Part shown: piece after piece, positions 46,332 to 54,984 of the stretch | How the letters are laid out: each line of letters starts with the position of its first letter | Numbering within the stretch: the first letter of the stretch is position 1 | NCBI GenBank assembly: GCA_046328995.1 | Contig: JAXLVN010000003.1 | Span: 248,001 to 312,000 of the forward strand | DNA: 64,000 nucleotides | Origin: JADJXV01 sp046328995 | GTDB lineage: Bacteria > Bacteroidota > Ignavibacteria > Kapaibacteriales > UBA961 | Direction of reading: 5' to 3' | Notes under the pieces: model-generated | What the model was told of the DNA's origin: nothing | Database searches by the model: none | What the model saw: only the letters and a program-made list of their open reading frames with translations | Made by a program: the position numbers and the translations under genes

Positions 46332-47642
46332 ATGACACATAATCCGGCAACCCGTGCTGAACGTATTGGATGGTATGCATATGACTGGGCGAATTCTGCC
46401 TTCTCTGCCACCGTTATCGCCGTCTTTATCGGACCATATTTAACAGATATTGCTCATTCGGCTGCCGATGCTGATGGCTTTATTCATCCTCTCGGTATTG
46501 CCGTCAAAGCTGCGTCGTACTTCCCGTATTTAATTTCACTCTCGGTATTCCTTCAGGTTTTCTTTTTACCTGTTCTTGGCGCTATTGCCGATTATTCCCA
46601 TCTCAAAAAACAATTCCTCGCCGGCTTTGCGTATCTTGGCGCATTCTCTACGATGGGATTATACTTTCTTGAAGGCAGCAATTATGTGCTCGGCGGCATT
46701 CTCTTTGTCCTCGCCAATCTCAGCTTCGGCGCATCGGTTGTCTTCTACAACGCCTATCTCAGCGAAATCTCTCCACCGGAAAAGCGCGATGCAGTGTCCT
46801 CAATCGGTTGGGGAATGGGATATCTCGGCGGTGGGATTTTACTTGCGCTTAATCTCTTTTTATTCTCCAAAGCGGCCGATTTTGGTATTTCCAAAGGACA
46901 TGCCGTACGAATATCTCTCTCCTCAGCCGGTCTGTGGTGGGCAATTTTTACCCTTGTTCCGCTTTTTACACTCAAATCCCGGCAGGCGGTCAAGCATTTG
47001 AAAGAAGGCCAATTCCTTCTCTCAGTGGGATTTAAACAATTATTTCATACGATTAAATCTGCAAAGAAATATCCGCAAACGATGCTCTTTTTAGGTGCGT
47101 ACTTGTTGTATAATGATGGCGTACAAACGGCAATGAGCATGGCGGCGACCTTCGGGCAAGAAGAACTGCATCTCGGACTCGATGTACTAACAACAGTAAT
47201 TCTCATGGTGCAGTTCGTAGCATTCTTTGGTGCATTATTTTTTAATTACATCGCCAAAATCACCTCCGGCAAAACCTCCATCATGCTCACTCTTGCCATA
47301 TGGATCGGCACTCTTATCTATGCGCATAGCTTCCTCCACACAGAAGGGCAATTCTACATCCTCGGCGCAGCCATCGCACTCGTCTTAGGCGGAAGCCAGG
47401 CGTTAAGCCGGTCGGTATTCTCGCTCATGATACCGAAAGGGAGTGAATCTGAATATTTTAGTCTCTATGAAATCAGCGAACGTGGCACCAGCTGGCTTGG
47501 CCCCCTACTCTTTGGGCTTGCGCTGCAATTCACCGGCAGTTACCGCATTGCTATAGTATCCTTAGTCGTATTTTTTGTGCTTGGACTTGGCCTCTTATCC
47601 CGTGTCAATGTGGCAAAAGCGCAGGCAGAAGCCGGAAATTAA
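46332..47642 (+). CDS. UMF1-family MFS transporter
   Basis: 436 residues, about 12 membrane segments. The N-terminal WYAYDWANSAF is the hallmark of the UMF1/Atg22-like branch of the major facilitator superfamily. YLSEISPPEKRDAVSSIGWGMGYLGGG in the first half and GGSQALSRSVFSLMIPKGSESEYFSLYE in the second are also characteristic. Substrate unknown; family members are suspected amino-acid or peptide exporters. Lies between dnaK and a TPR protein with no clear operon. Confidence 0.87.
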   Translation: MTHNPATRAERIGWYAYDWANSAFSATVIAVFIGPYLTDIAHSAADADGFIHPLGIAVKAASYFPYLISLSVFLQVFFLPVLGAIADYSHLKKQFLAGFAYLGAFSTMGLYFLEGSNYVLGGILFVLANLSFGASVVFYNAYLSEISPPEKRDAVSSIGWGMGYLGGGILLALNLFLFSKAADFGISKGHAVRISLSSAGLWWAIFTLVPLFTLKSRQAVKHLKEGQFLLSVGFKQLFHTIKSAKKYPQTMLFLGAYLLYNDGVQTAMSMAATFGQEELHLGLDVLTTVILMVQFVAFFGALFFNYIAKITSGKTSIMLTLAIWIGTLIYAHSFLHTEGQFYILGAAIALVLGGSQALSRSVFSLMIPKGSESEYFSLYEISERGTSWLGPLLFGLALQFTGSYRIAIVSLVVFFVLGLGLLSRVNVAKAQAEAGN

Positions 47643-47694
47643 CCCAGAATATATCTCACACGTATCTTTTCATTATTTATAGTATGGAGGTTGA

Positions 47695-49620
47695 ATGAAA
47701 ATAATTTACACATTGGTACTCATACTTCTCCCGGTATTCGAAGGGTATGGACAAACGACAGAAAAAGTAGATTCTACAAAAATTCATTTGCTGCAAACAC
47801 ATACCAGCAAAGGATGTGCATGCATCGACTCCATCAATATTATCGAAAAAACACGGGAGAAAGTAGCCGATGAAGTGAGTAAATGTATCGAGAAAGAGAC
47901 GGTCGGTTATCAAATGATGTCAAAATTACTGGGTGTGAAAAATTCTATTCAAGACAAATCTCTCGATGCAAATGCGAAAAAAGAAGTCAGTATTAATATT
48001 GACATGAATACAAATTCCGGTGAATATAAGAAATATTACTTCGAACTTGAACGCTCAATGATGGAGAATTGTCCGGCAATTAAATCAAAAGTAGCGGCCA
48101 ATGAACTTACCAATCGATTCTCTTTGTCCAATGACCGTGACGCCCGGAGCTTTTATTCGAAAGGGCAGGCGGAGGATAAAAAGCAGAATTTTGAAAAAGC
48201 AATTGAATACTATGAAGAAGCTGTCAAAATTGATCCTAATTTCGCCTTCGCATGGGACAATATGGGGCTGTGCTATCGGAAAATAGGCAATTACGATAAA
48301 GCGATAGAAGCATACAAGAAGTCACTTGAAATTGACCCGATCGGTATGACACCACTCCAAAATATCGCTATGGCGTATATGTATAAGAAGGAGTATTATA
48401 AAGCAATTGATGCCTATAAACGTATAGAAACGATAGATAAATCCAATCCCGAAGTATATTACGGGCTTGGGAATGTCTATGCAATGGCGCTCAAAGAGTA
48501 CGAAAAAGGACTCGACTATATATGCAAAGCCTATAATATATATACCGAGATTAAATCACCGTATCGAAGCGACGCCGAGAAAGTAATTAATATGATCTTT
48601 TCTCTGATGAAACAAGCAGGAAAAGAAGAGGCATTCAATAGAATCTTGCAGGAAAATCATATTTCTCCGCTAACGAGTACTTCTGAAAAATCAGCCGATC
48701 GAGAAAAAATTGCCCTTGCCAATATTCGAAGATCAGTAGCTAATCGAGCATGTGCATGCGTTGACACTCTTCGAACGGAAGGGAAAACACGTGCACAAGT
48801 CTTTGATGAAGTAAGATCTTGTATCAAAAACCAACTCAATGAGTTTGTGAGGTCACTGACAATCATGAAGTCATTCAGCGCAGCGAGTACGATGATGGAA
48901 AAGCCGGAAAATACTGCCTCCGACGCGGCCGTTCCGATTATGGCACCGACAAAAGAAGAACTGCGGCAGTATTACTATGATATCGAACGTGTAATGTACG
49001 CCCGCTGCAGATCGATTCGTAAAAGAATTGATGATGAAGATATCGATAACAGACTCGAAGTAGGCGATAATCCTCAATCACGGACGCTCTATAGTCAAGC
49101 CAAGGAGGAGTTCAAACAGGAAAAATACCAGGCATCGATCGACAATTGTGAAAAAGCCATCGCCTTAGATCCCAATTTTGCATTTGCCTGGAATACAATA
49201 GCTCAGTGCCGGAAAAAGGAAGGCGATTACAAAAAAGCAATAAGCGCATGCAATGAATCGATGTACATTGACAGTCTATCATTGATACCTCACCTCATGA
49301 AAGCATCGCTCTACAGGGATATGAAGCAGCCCGATAAAGCAGTCGAGGCCTATTCGTTGCTTGTAAAGATTCATCCGCTCAAGCCCGAACCGTACTATGA
49401 GTTGGGAAAATTCTACTTCGACGAACTCCACGATACCGCAAAAGGTCTCGAAAATATGTGTACTGCCCATCAGGTATTCAGTTATGACAGCCCGCCAATC
49501 AAAGCCGATATCGAAAAATACATCCGCCAAATGTACACCGAAATGAAAAATGCAGGCCAAGAAGAGCTGTTTGAGAAGATCCGCAAAGAACACAAAGTGC
49601 CGTCAAGTATTAAGCCATAA
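47695..49620 (+). CDS. Secreted TPR protein with internal duplication and paired CAC...C motifs
   Basis: 641 residues. Signal peptide about 1-20. Two halves repeat the same plan: a Cys motif (C41-A-C43 with C64; C353-A-C355 with C376, identical spacing), a helical linker ending in a C-[PR]-[AS]-I-[KR] segment, then TPR units starting DPNFAFAW and ending in a conserved tail (about E-E-x-F-x-x-I). TPRs suggest a protein-protein scaffold in the periplasm or on the surface. The paired cysteines could form disulphides or bind metal. No known family was recognised for the Cys module. GGAGG precedes the start. Confidence 0.8.
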   Translation: MKIIYTLVLILLPVFEGYGQTTEKVDSTKIHLLQTHTSKGCACIDSINIIEKTREKVADEVSKCIEKETVGYQMMSKLLGVKNSIQDKSLDANAKKEVSINIDMNTNSGEYKKYYFELERSMMENCPAIKSKVAANELTNRFSLSNDRDARSFYSKGQAEDKKQNFEKAIEYYEEAVKIDPNFAFAWDNMGLCYRKIGNYDKAIEAYKKSLEIDPIGMTPLQNIAMAYMYKKEYYKAIDAYKRIETIDKSNPEVYYGLGNVYAMALKEYEKGLDYICKAYNIYTEIKSPYRSDAEKVINMIFSLMKQAGKEEAFNRILQENHISPLTSTSEKSADREKIALANIRRSVANRACACVDTLRTEGKTRAQVFDEVRSCIKNQLNEFVRSLTIMKSFSAASTMMEKPENTASDAAVPIMAPTKEELRQYYYDIERVMYARCRSIRKRIDDEDIDNRLEVGDNPQSRTLYSQAKEEFKQEKYQASIDNCEKAIALDPNFAFAWNTIAQCRKKEGDYKKAISACNESMYIDSLSLIPHLMKASLYRDMKQPDKAVEAYSLLVKIHPLKPEPYYELGKFYFDELHDTAKGLENMCTAHQVFSYDSPPIKADIEKYIRQMYTEMKNAGQEELFEKIRKEHKVPSSIKP

Positions 49621-49657
49621 GCATACTCTAAGGTAGATCTTGGTCATTGAATTCGCC

Positions 49658-50770
49658 CTACCTCGAATAGACAAATTCCGACTTGTACTTCGGTTTATTG
49701 GTAGCGTCATAGGTGATTTCCTCGACACAATTTGAATAGGTATCATAGCGCCATTCTTCGTTGGGACTGTGAAGGCAGCAGAAGGCATTCGCCGGATAAC
49801 ATGCACACGTAAAAGCTGTTTTGTTTCCATGGCGGTCGTATTTCCAGAGGTTTCTTTTTGTGATTGTGCCGCTGCTGTCGCTATCTGTCCATTCGATAAT
49901 ATGTCCTTTATGGTCATAATAGGATACGTTTCGATGATAGCTTACAACAGGTGTAGTTTGAGTGCTATTATCTCGCTTAAAATACACTGTTTCAGTTATT
50001 TTCTCATTCTTTTTATGAATGTATGTGACTTTTTCGACGACTGAATCCTGAAAATTATATGCAACCTCATATACGAGTCTTCTGCGCTTATTGTAAAAAT
50101 ACGTATGCTTGCCGTCGTACTTGCCTGAGGTAAAGTTGATAGTTTCGGTGAGCAGTCCGTTGGTGTAGTGAAGGAGTTCTTTGGTGCTGACACTGCTATC
50201 AGGCGAATAATTGATAGATTCAATCAACTCGCCCTGAGCATTGTAGGCGGATGTACTCCGCAGATAGAATGAATCATTCGTCGCAGTGATGGCATGGCTT
50301 TCGAGTTGCTTAAGAATTTGTCCTTTGTTGTTTAGAAAACCACGAATCCGGAATCTGTCGATGACTTCTCCTATAGAATTATACCGAATAAACATTGTTT
50401 CTGAAAATTTCCCACGTATCGTGCTATATATCGTTACTTCTCTTGGTCTTGTGTTGAAGTAGGGATGGGTGTAATGGTCATCAGGGAGTTTTCCGGTATA
50501 AGTATGTACTTCGATTGACTCGACTGCACCGGTAGAATCATATCTCAAAATAGTAGCTACCCTTCCTTTTTTATCAAAGTGAATCATCTCGGTTTTTCTC
50601 TTGCTGCTTGAGTCCACAATTCCATTGGTATAATTATACATGTACCTAACCCGCTGCGAAAAACCACCGTTGACACCTACTACCGTGAGTTCACTATGAG
50701 CATCAGCGCTCTGGTGGAGCGCGCATAAACACAATAGAATAAATAATGAAAGGAATCGGTAGCGTATCAT
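49658..50770 (-). CDS. Secreted YD-repeat (Rhs-like) protein, paralogue 1
   Basis: 370 residues, signal peptide about 1-24. The body consists of YD/RHS-type beta repeats of the form Y-x-x-x-G-x-[LIV]-x-[EK] (IHFDKKGRVATILRYDSTGAV, SAYNAQGELIESINY, YDHKGHIIEW). There is no Rhs core cage motif and no toxin domain. The final 30 residues (YDTYSNCVEEITYDATNKPK) almost match those of the next gene, and the DNA around both stop codons is nearly identical, pointing to duplication or gene conversion. Confidence 0.75.
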   Translation of the reverse strand: MIRYRFLSLFILLCLCALHQSADAHSELTVVGVNGGFSQRVRYMYNYTNGIVDSSSKRKTEMIHFDKKGRVATILRYDSTGAVESIEVHTYTGKLPDDHYTHPYFNTRPREVTIYSTIRGKFSETMFIRYNSIGEVIDRFRIRGFLNNKGQILKQLESHAITATNDSFYLRSTSAYNAQGELIESINYSPDSSVSTKELLHYTNGLLTETINFTSGKYDGKHTYFYNKRRRLVYEVAYNFQDSVVEKVTYIHKKNEKITETVYFKRDNSTQTTPVVSYHRNVSYYDHKGHIIEWTDSDSSGTITKRNLWKYDRHGNKTAFTCACYPANAFCCLHSPNEEWRYDTYSNCVEEITYDATNKPKYKSEFVYSR

Positions 50771-50872
50771 GGTTATGTGTAAAATAATTACTAGTTGGGA
50801 AGTGATTGAATAAATTAGACTTCAGTGTAAGTAGAAAAGAGGATTGTTGGTAAATTCAACAATCAATTCGTC

Positions 50873-52006
50873 CTACTTCGAATAGACAAATTCCGTCTTG
50901 CGCGTCGGTTTATTGGTAGCGTCATACTCAACATAACCGGTGCAATTTCCATAGATGTCGTAGCTGTAGTGAATATGGGATTCTAGAGCACCTTTTGCGT
51001 CAAAAAGGGATTCTTCGAGGAGTAATCCTTGTTTGTCGTAGCGGTAGAGGCGTTTAGTTTCTATAGCTCCATTCCGTGGCCTGCTATCCTGATATTGAGT
51101 ATAAGAACTTGATTTTTCATTGGTTAGATCAGCGGATGTTTCGGGATAATATTGAACTCTTTTTTGTCCATTTCGGCGCATGTTGTATTGGTAGGTAAAT
51201 GCATCGACTGATTTATCCGGATTGTAGGTAATGTGTTCTGTTTTATTGCCTTGAGCATCATATTTACTGGTCTCTTTGCCGTTTGAGTATCCTTTGGAAT
51301 CATACCAACGGACTTCCGTTTGTTTATTATTGGCGTTGTATGCGTAGTAGGTGATGTAATCAATAATGCTATTTTCGTTGTATTGAATGTTTTGGAGAAG
51401 ATTACCGTTTGCGTCGAATTTATCAATGATTGAAGAAGATCGCGACCCATCCTCATTGATGTAAACTTCTTCTGATTGATAGTCGGTACTACTATAATTA
51501 AAGCGTTTTTTATAAAAAACTTTTGAAGACTTTGTAAATTGTATAATTGAATCTATTCTTCCTGCAGCGTTGTATATCGTTTTAAGGGTTGAGGAGAAAG
51601 CTCTATCTGGTCCTGTACTGAATTCTTCTGTGACTTTACCACCTGCATTATACGTATAGCTTATTTTTTCTGAATAGTTACTGTCATTAAGCTTGTAGTG
51701 CAGCGAATAGAGTAGCATGCCTTTGGAATCGTACGAATTCTGTAATCTATAGGGAAAACATACACCGGGGTCGCAGTAAATTTCCTCTATTAATTGTGCG
51801 TTATTGTTATATATTTTCTTACAAACCAAGTAGTTTTTCGAAGTATCGAATTGATTGTTTAGATATGTTCTGCAATACAGCGAAAATTGCTTGTAACCGC
51901 CCTTGAGTTGGTCTGGAATGTAGCGATGGAATAGCAATGGGAATTGAGCAAATGATACATTTGCCTGTATCATTAGCAGTACAAACAAGATAGCAATTCT
52001 TTTCAT
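50873..52006 (-). CDS. Secreted YD-repeat (Rhs-like) protein, paralogue 2
   Basis: 377 residues, signal peptide about 1-20. YD-type repeats throughout (SYDSKGMLLYSLHY, KFDANGNLLQNIQYNE, KYDAQGNKTEHITYN), ending YDIYGNCTGYVEYDATNKPT. It is upstream of and in the same direction as its paralogue, with a 102-bp gap. Function unknown; such short YD proteins are common in Bacteroidota envelopes. Confidence 0.75.
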   Translation of the reverse strand: MKRIAILFVLLMIQANVSFAQFPLLFHRYIPDQLKGGYKQFSLYCRTYLNNQFDTSKNYLVCKKIYNNNAQLIEEIYCDPGVCFPYRLQNSYDSKGMLLYSLHYKLNDSNYSEKISYTYNAGGKVTEEFSTGPDRAFSSTLKTIYNAAGRIDSIIQFTKSSKVFYKKRFNYSSTDYQSEEVYINEDGSRSSSIIDKFDANGNLLQNIQYNENSIIDYITYYAYNANNKQTEVRWYDSKGYSNGKETSKYDAQGNKTEHITYNPDKSVDAFTYQYNMRRNGQKRVQYYPETSADLTNEKSSSYTQYQDSRPRNGAIETKRLYRYDKQGLLLEESLFDAKGALESHIHYSYDIYGNCTGYVEYDATNKPTRKTEFVYSK

Positions 52007-52101
52007 AAAGAAACCAAATTCAACAGTTGGAAAAATTCGCGTTGTTGTATTCTATGGATGGTCAAATATACCGAAACGTTACCATTCTTTCTATCTATCA
52101 T

Positions 52102-54021
52102 TTACCTCACAATCACCAGTCGCTCAACCGTCGGAATCCCGTCCGAAAAAAGCACACAATTATACACGCCGCTTGCAAATGTATGGGTGTCAATCACAAA
52201 CTCATCACTGCCGCTTGCCTGATAGATTCTCTCGCCCAAGTAGTTAAAAATCATGATGGTATGCACGGTGCCGCTTTTCATGAGGCGCACTCGGACGCTC
52301 GTGTGAGCAGGGTTCGGTAGGAGAATACTCTGCGCCTCGTCCACTGCCGGTAATTCCTCGCTTACTGCACTCGGAGGTTCGTATTCATAGACGCCCATTT
52401 CGGGTGCTTTCCCGCTGTATTTCAAGCTCAGCCCCTGCCCGTTTTGCCAGGAAAGGGGAGTAGTGAGCGTGAGGGTATTGGTGGTGTAGTTTATTGCCTG
52501 CACTATGGCGGTGGTTTGTTGATTCTCAAATTGAATTGTATCGCCGTTGGTCAGACCGAAACCGTCCGAGAAAAACCCCGCATCATCGACAATGAGAGTC
52601 GTCGCATTGCTGCCGGAGTTCACGGCTTTTGCAATAAAAGCGCCCTTGTCGATGAGCTCACTTTTGCTCATAAGCCGCATATTTATCTTCGTAGTATCCA
52701 CAAAATACGGCTCGACTTGAAGATTGCCTATAAACACTGACGGAAACCCGCTTTCAAATGCACTGATTGGCTGCGGTGCCGGATTCGTCGTCGAAGTTCG
52801 GCTGCCGTAAGTGATGAGATAGCGTTCGTTGGGAGTGCTATTGAAGAGCGCATTCTTCTCGAATCGGAACCCATCCGTCCGTCCTGTGATAAGCTGCACC
52901 GGTTTCGTGTCAAGCTCAGAGTACCATGCCCATCGCGAGTCGTATTTAATGAAATTGTTCTTATAGAAAATGTTATTGACGATCACATTATCCGAGAACG
53001 CATATCCTGTGACTCCTGCAAGACTCATTCCTCCGAAGTGATTGTGATAAAAGGTGTTGTGGTAAATTCTATTGCCCGTTGTAAATTCGGCTTCCGCCGC
53101 ATAATTCGTCAGGTCAATCGGCGGCCCGATGCAATTAAAAAATATATTTCTACGCACTATCGTATGCTGCGCGGCAAGCTGTATCCCGGCGTAGGGAGAA
53201 CGGTCGATGGGAGTGGCGGTATAGGCAAAAACATTGCCTTCGATGAGGTTGTACTGCGTATCGTTCTTTGCCGACATCTTTGGGAAATCAGTGCTGCCAT
53301 AGCCAACCTCGTCGCAGTCATATATTTCACCGATTTTCTGGAGTTGATTGTGAAAAACGTTGTATTTTATCACGTTATGACGGCTACATTTTATCGTCCA
53401 GAGCGTATGCGCCGCGCGCGTGATGGTATTAAGCTGCACGAGATTGTAGTCGGAGTTGATGAAGGCGAGATTGTCTTGCGACGAACTGTCGATGGTGTTG
53501 TGTATGATAGAATTATAGTTGCTATTCTGAAAGAAAATCCCCGTTTTGGAGCTTCCTGCCGGGTCGGTTGCATTCTTGAAGGTGCAGTTTTGCAGAGTGA
53601 TATGCGTCGCGCCGAGCACACTCATCCAATGCGTGACATTGGCGACCGTGAGTCCGTCGATGATGATGTAGTGTTTGCGGTCTATCCAGATTGCAGGATT
53701 GAGCGCCACACCTGTCAGAAGTACCACTTCTTGTTGATAGTTTTTAAAGGTAATAGGAGCGTTTTCTGTACCCGAATTTTTCGGCGCAAGCTGCTGATTA
53801 TACGTTCCTTCACGAATAAAAACCGTATCTCCCGCGACAGCAGAAGCAGCAGCTTCAGCAAGAGTGGAATATGCCGTACCATCGCTGCCGGTACACGACC
53901 GTTGAGCAATGGAATAGCTGTTTTTGCACGTTGAAGTGAGTTTGGAATCGACGAAATAAACGGTAGCGCTTGCATTGAAAACCGAGAACGTCGCCAATAG
54001 GCATAAGAGGAGGTATTTCAT
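52102..54021 (-). CDS. Right-handed beta-helix secreted protein with T9SS tail
   Basis: 639 residues from the ATG at 54021, chosen because it begins the signal peptide (MKYLLLCLLATFSVFNASA). The PbH1-rich body (about 70-400) has the start seen in polysaccharide-lyase-like proteins (AGDTVFIREGTYNQQLAPKN) and repeated turns (NSIIHNTIDSSS, HNVIKYNVFHN, HTIVRRNIFFN). The C-terminal 75 residues are a T9SS type A tail (LLPNPAHTSVRVRLM to LVIVR). Possibly a carbohydrate-active or adhesive surface protein; no catalytic residues could be assigned. Confidence 0.8.
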   Translation of the reverse strand: MKYLLLCLLATFSVFNASATVYFVDSKLTSTCKNSYSIAQRSCTGSDGTAYSTLAEAAASAVAGDTVFIREGTYNQQLAPKNSGTENAPITFKNYQQEVVLLTGVALNPAIWIDRKHYIIIDGLTVANVTHWMSVLGATHITLQNCTFKNATDPAGSSKTGIFFQNSNYNSIIHNTIDSSSQDNLAFINSDYNLVQLNTITRAAHTLWTIKCSRHNVIKYNVFHNQLQKIGEIYDCDEVGYGSTDFPKMSAKNDTQYNLIEGNVFAYTATPIDRSPYAGIQLAAQHTIVRRNIFFNCIGPPIDLTNYAAEAEFTTGNRIYHNTFYHNHFGGMSLAGVTGYAFSDNVIVNNIFYKNNFIKYDSRWAWYSELDTKPVQLITGRTDGFRFEKNALFNSTPNERYLITYGSRTSTTNPAPQPISAFESGFPSVFIGNLQVEPYFVDTTKINMRLMSKSELIDKGAFIAKAVNSGSNATTLIVDDAGFFSDGFGLTNGDTIQFENQQTTAIVQAINYTTNTLTLTTPLSWQNGQGLSLKYSGKAPEMGVYEYEPPSAVSEELPAVDEAQSILLPNPAHTSVRVRLMKSGTVHTIMIFNYLGERIYQASGSDEFVIDTHTFASGVYNCVLFSDGIPTVERLVIVR

Positions 54022-54107
54022 TGGAATTCGAATCAGATAGAGAATACTACAAGTTGAATTCACCAAAATACGGAATATATTGATGGGAGAGTGGTGGGGA
54101 AAATAAC

Positions 54108-54331
54108 CTACATTCTGTTTTTTTAACGCAAAGGCGCAGAGAACGCAAAGATTTCTCTGCGACCTTTGCGCCTTTGCGTTAAAAAAAATCTGCTCTATCT
54201 ACGTACAACATCTCAGCATAATATCCTTTCGTCGCCAAGTATAGAATTAAATCTACATTCTGTTTTTTTAACGCAAAGGCGCAGAGAACGCAAAGATTTC
54301 TCTGCGACCTTTGCGCCTTTGCGTTAAAAAA
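54108..54331. repeat. Two identical 80-bp palindromic repeats
   Basis: Copies at 54108-54188 and 54252-54331 are identical over 80 bp, 144 bp apart. Each contains a long imperfect hairpin AACGCAAAGGCGCA...TGCGCCTTTGCGTT. Located between the beta-helix gene and ybaK. Confidence 0.92.
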
Positions 54332-54370
54332 ATAAGAAAAATACTTTCAATAAGGAAGGAAAAACAAGAA

Positions 54371-54835
54371 TTAAATCAACCCCACAAACTCCCCGCCCGT
54401 CACCGCCAAAATATCCGCCGGCTTGATGAGAATCTGCAGTCCACGTTGCCCGGGACTAATGCTAATCTCGTCAAATAGTTGAGCCGTCTCTTCGATGAAG
54501 GTTGGGAATTGTTTTTTCATGCCGATAGGGGAGCAACCGCCGCGGATGTAACCCGTCAGCGGTTGTAATTCTTTCAGTGGAAGCATAGCGCACGATTTAT
54601 TACCCGAAATCTGTGCCGCTTTTTTGAGGGAAAGTTCTTCATTGCCCGGTATCACCGCCACAAAATACTTCACCACATCGCCGACCAAGACAAGCGTTTT
54701 AAAGACTTGTTCGGGTGGGAGTCCGATTTTATTGGCTACTGTAATAGCGTCGAGCGACTCTTCATCCACCGTGTATTCGAGCAGCTTGTAGGGAATAGAA
54801 TGGGCGTCTAAAATTCTACAGCAGTTTGTTTTCAT
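54371..54835 (-). CDS. ybaK: Cys-tRNA(Pro)/Cys-tRNA(Cys) deacylase, YbaK/EbsC family
   Basis: 154 residues, matching the family length. Signature segments are GLPPEQVFKTLVLVGDV, LPLKELQPLTGYIRGGCSPIGMKKQFP and ISPGQRGLQILIKPADI. It hydrolyses mischarged Cys-tRNA(Pro) in the cytoplasm. The GCSPIG loop and Lys in KTLV are the residues expected for substrate binding. Single gene between two repeat regions. Confidence 0.92.
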   Translation of the reverse strand: MKTNCCRILDAHSIPYKLLEYTVDEESLDAITVANKIGLPPEQVFKTLVLVGDVVKYFVAVIPGNEELSLKKAAQISGNKSCAMLPLKELQPLTGYIRGGCSPIGMKKQFPTFIEETAQLFDEISISPGQRGLQILIKPADILAVTGGEFVGLI

Positions 54836-54873
54836 GGTTCATTTACAATTTATATAGTACATATTATGTAGGC

Positions 54874-54936
54874 GTAGGGGCGAATTGCATTCGCCCACGT
54901 CGTGCATGGGCCAAGGGCGAATGCAATTCGCCCCTA
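54874..54936. repeat. REPIN-like palindromic element, copy 3
   Basis: GTAGGGGCGAA at the left, TTCGCCCCTAC at the right, with an internal hairpin in each arm. Same family and length as the copies at 199 and 8493; only the central spacer differs. Confidence 0.88.
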
Positions 54937-54984
54937 CGATGGAATAAGACTAAGCCACAAAAAATATCAGAAAACCGTTTTCAT

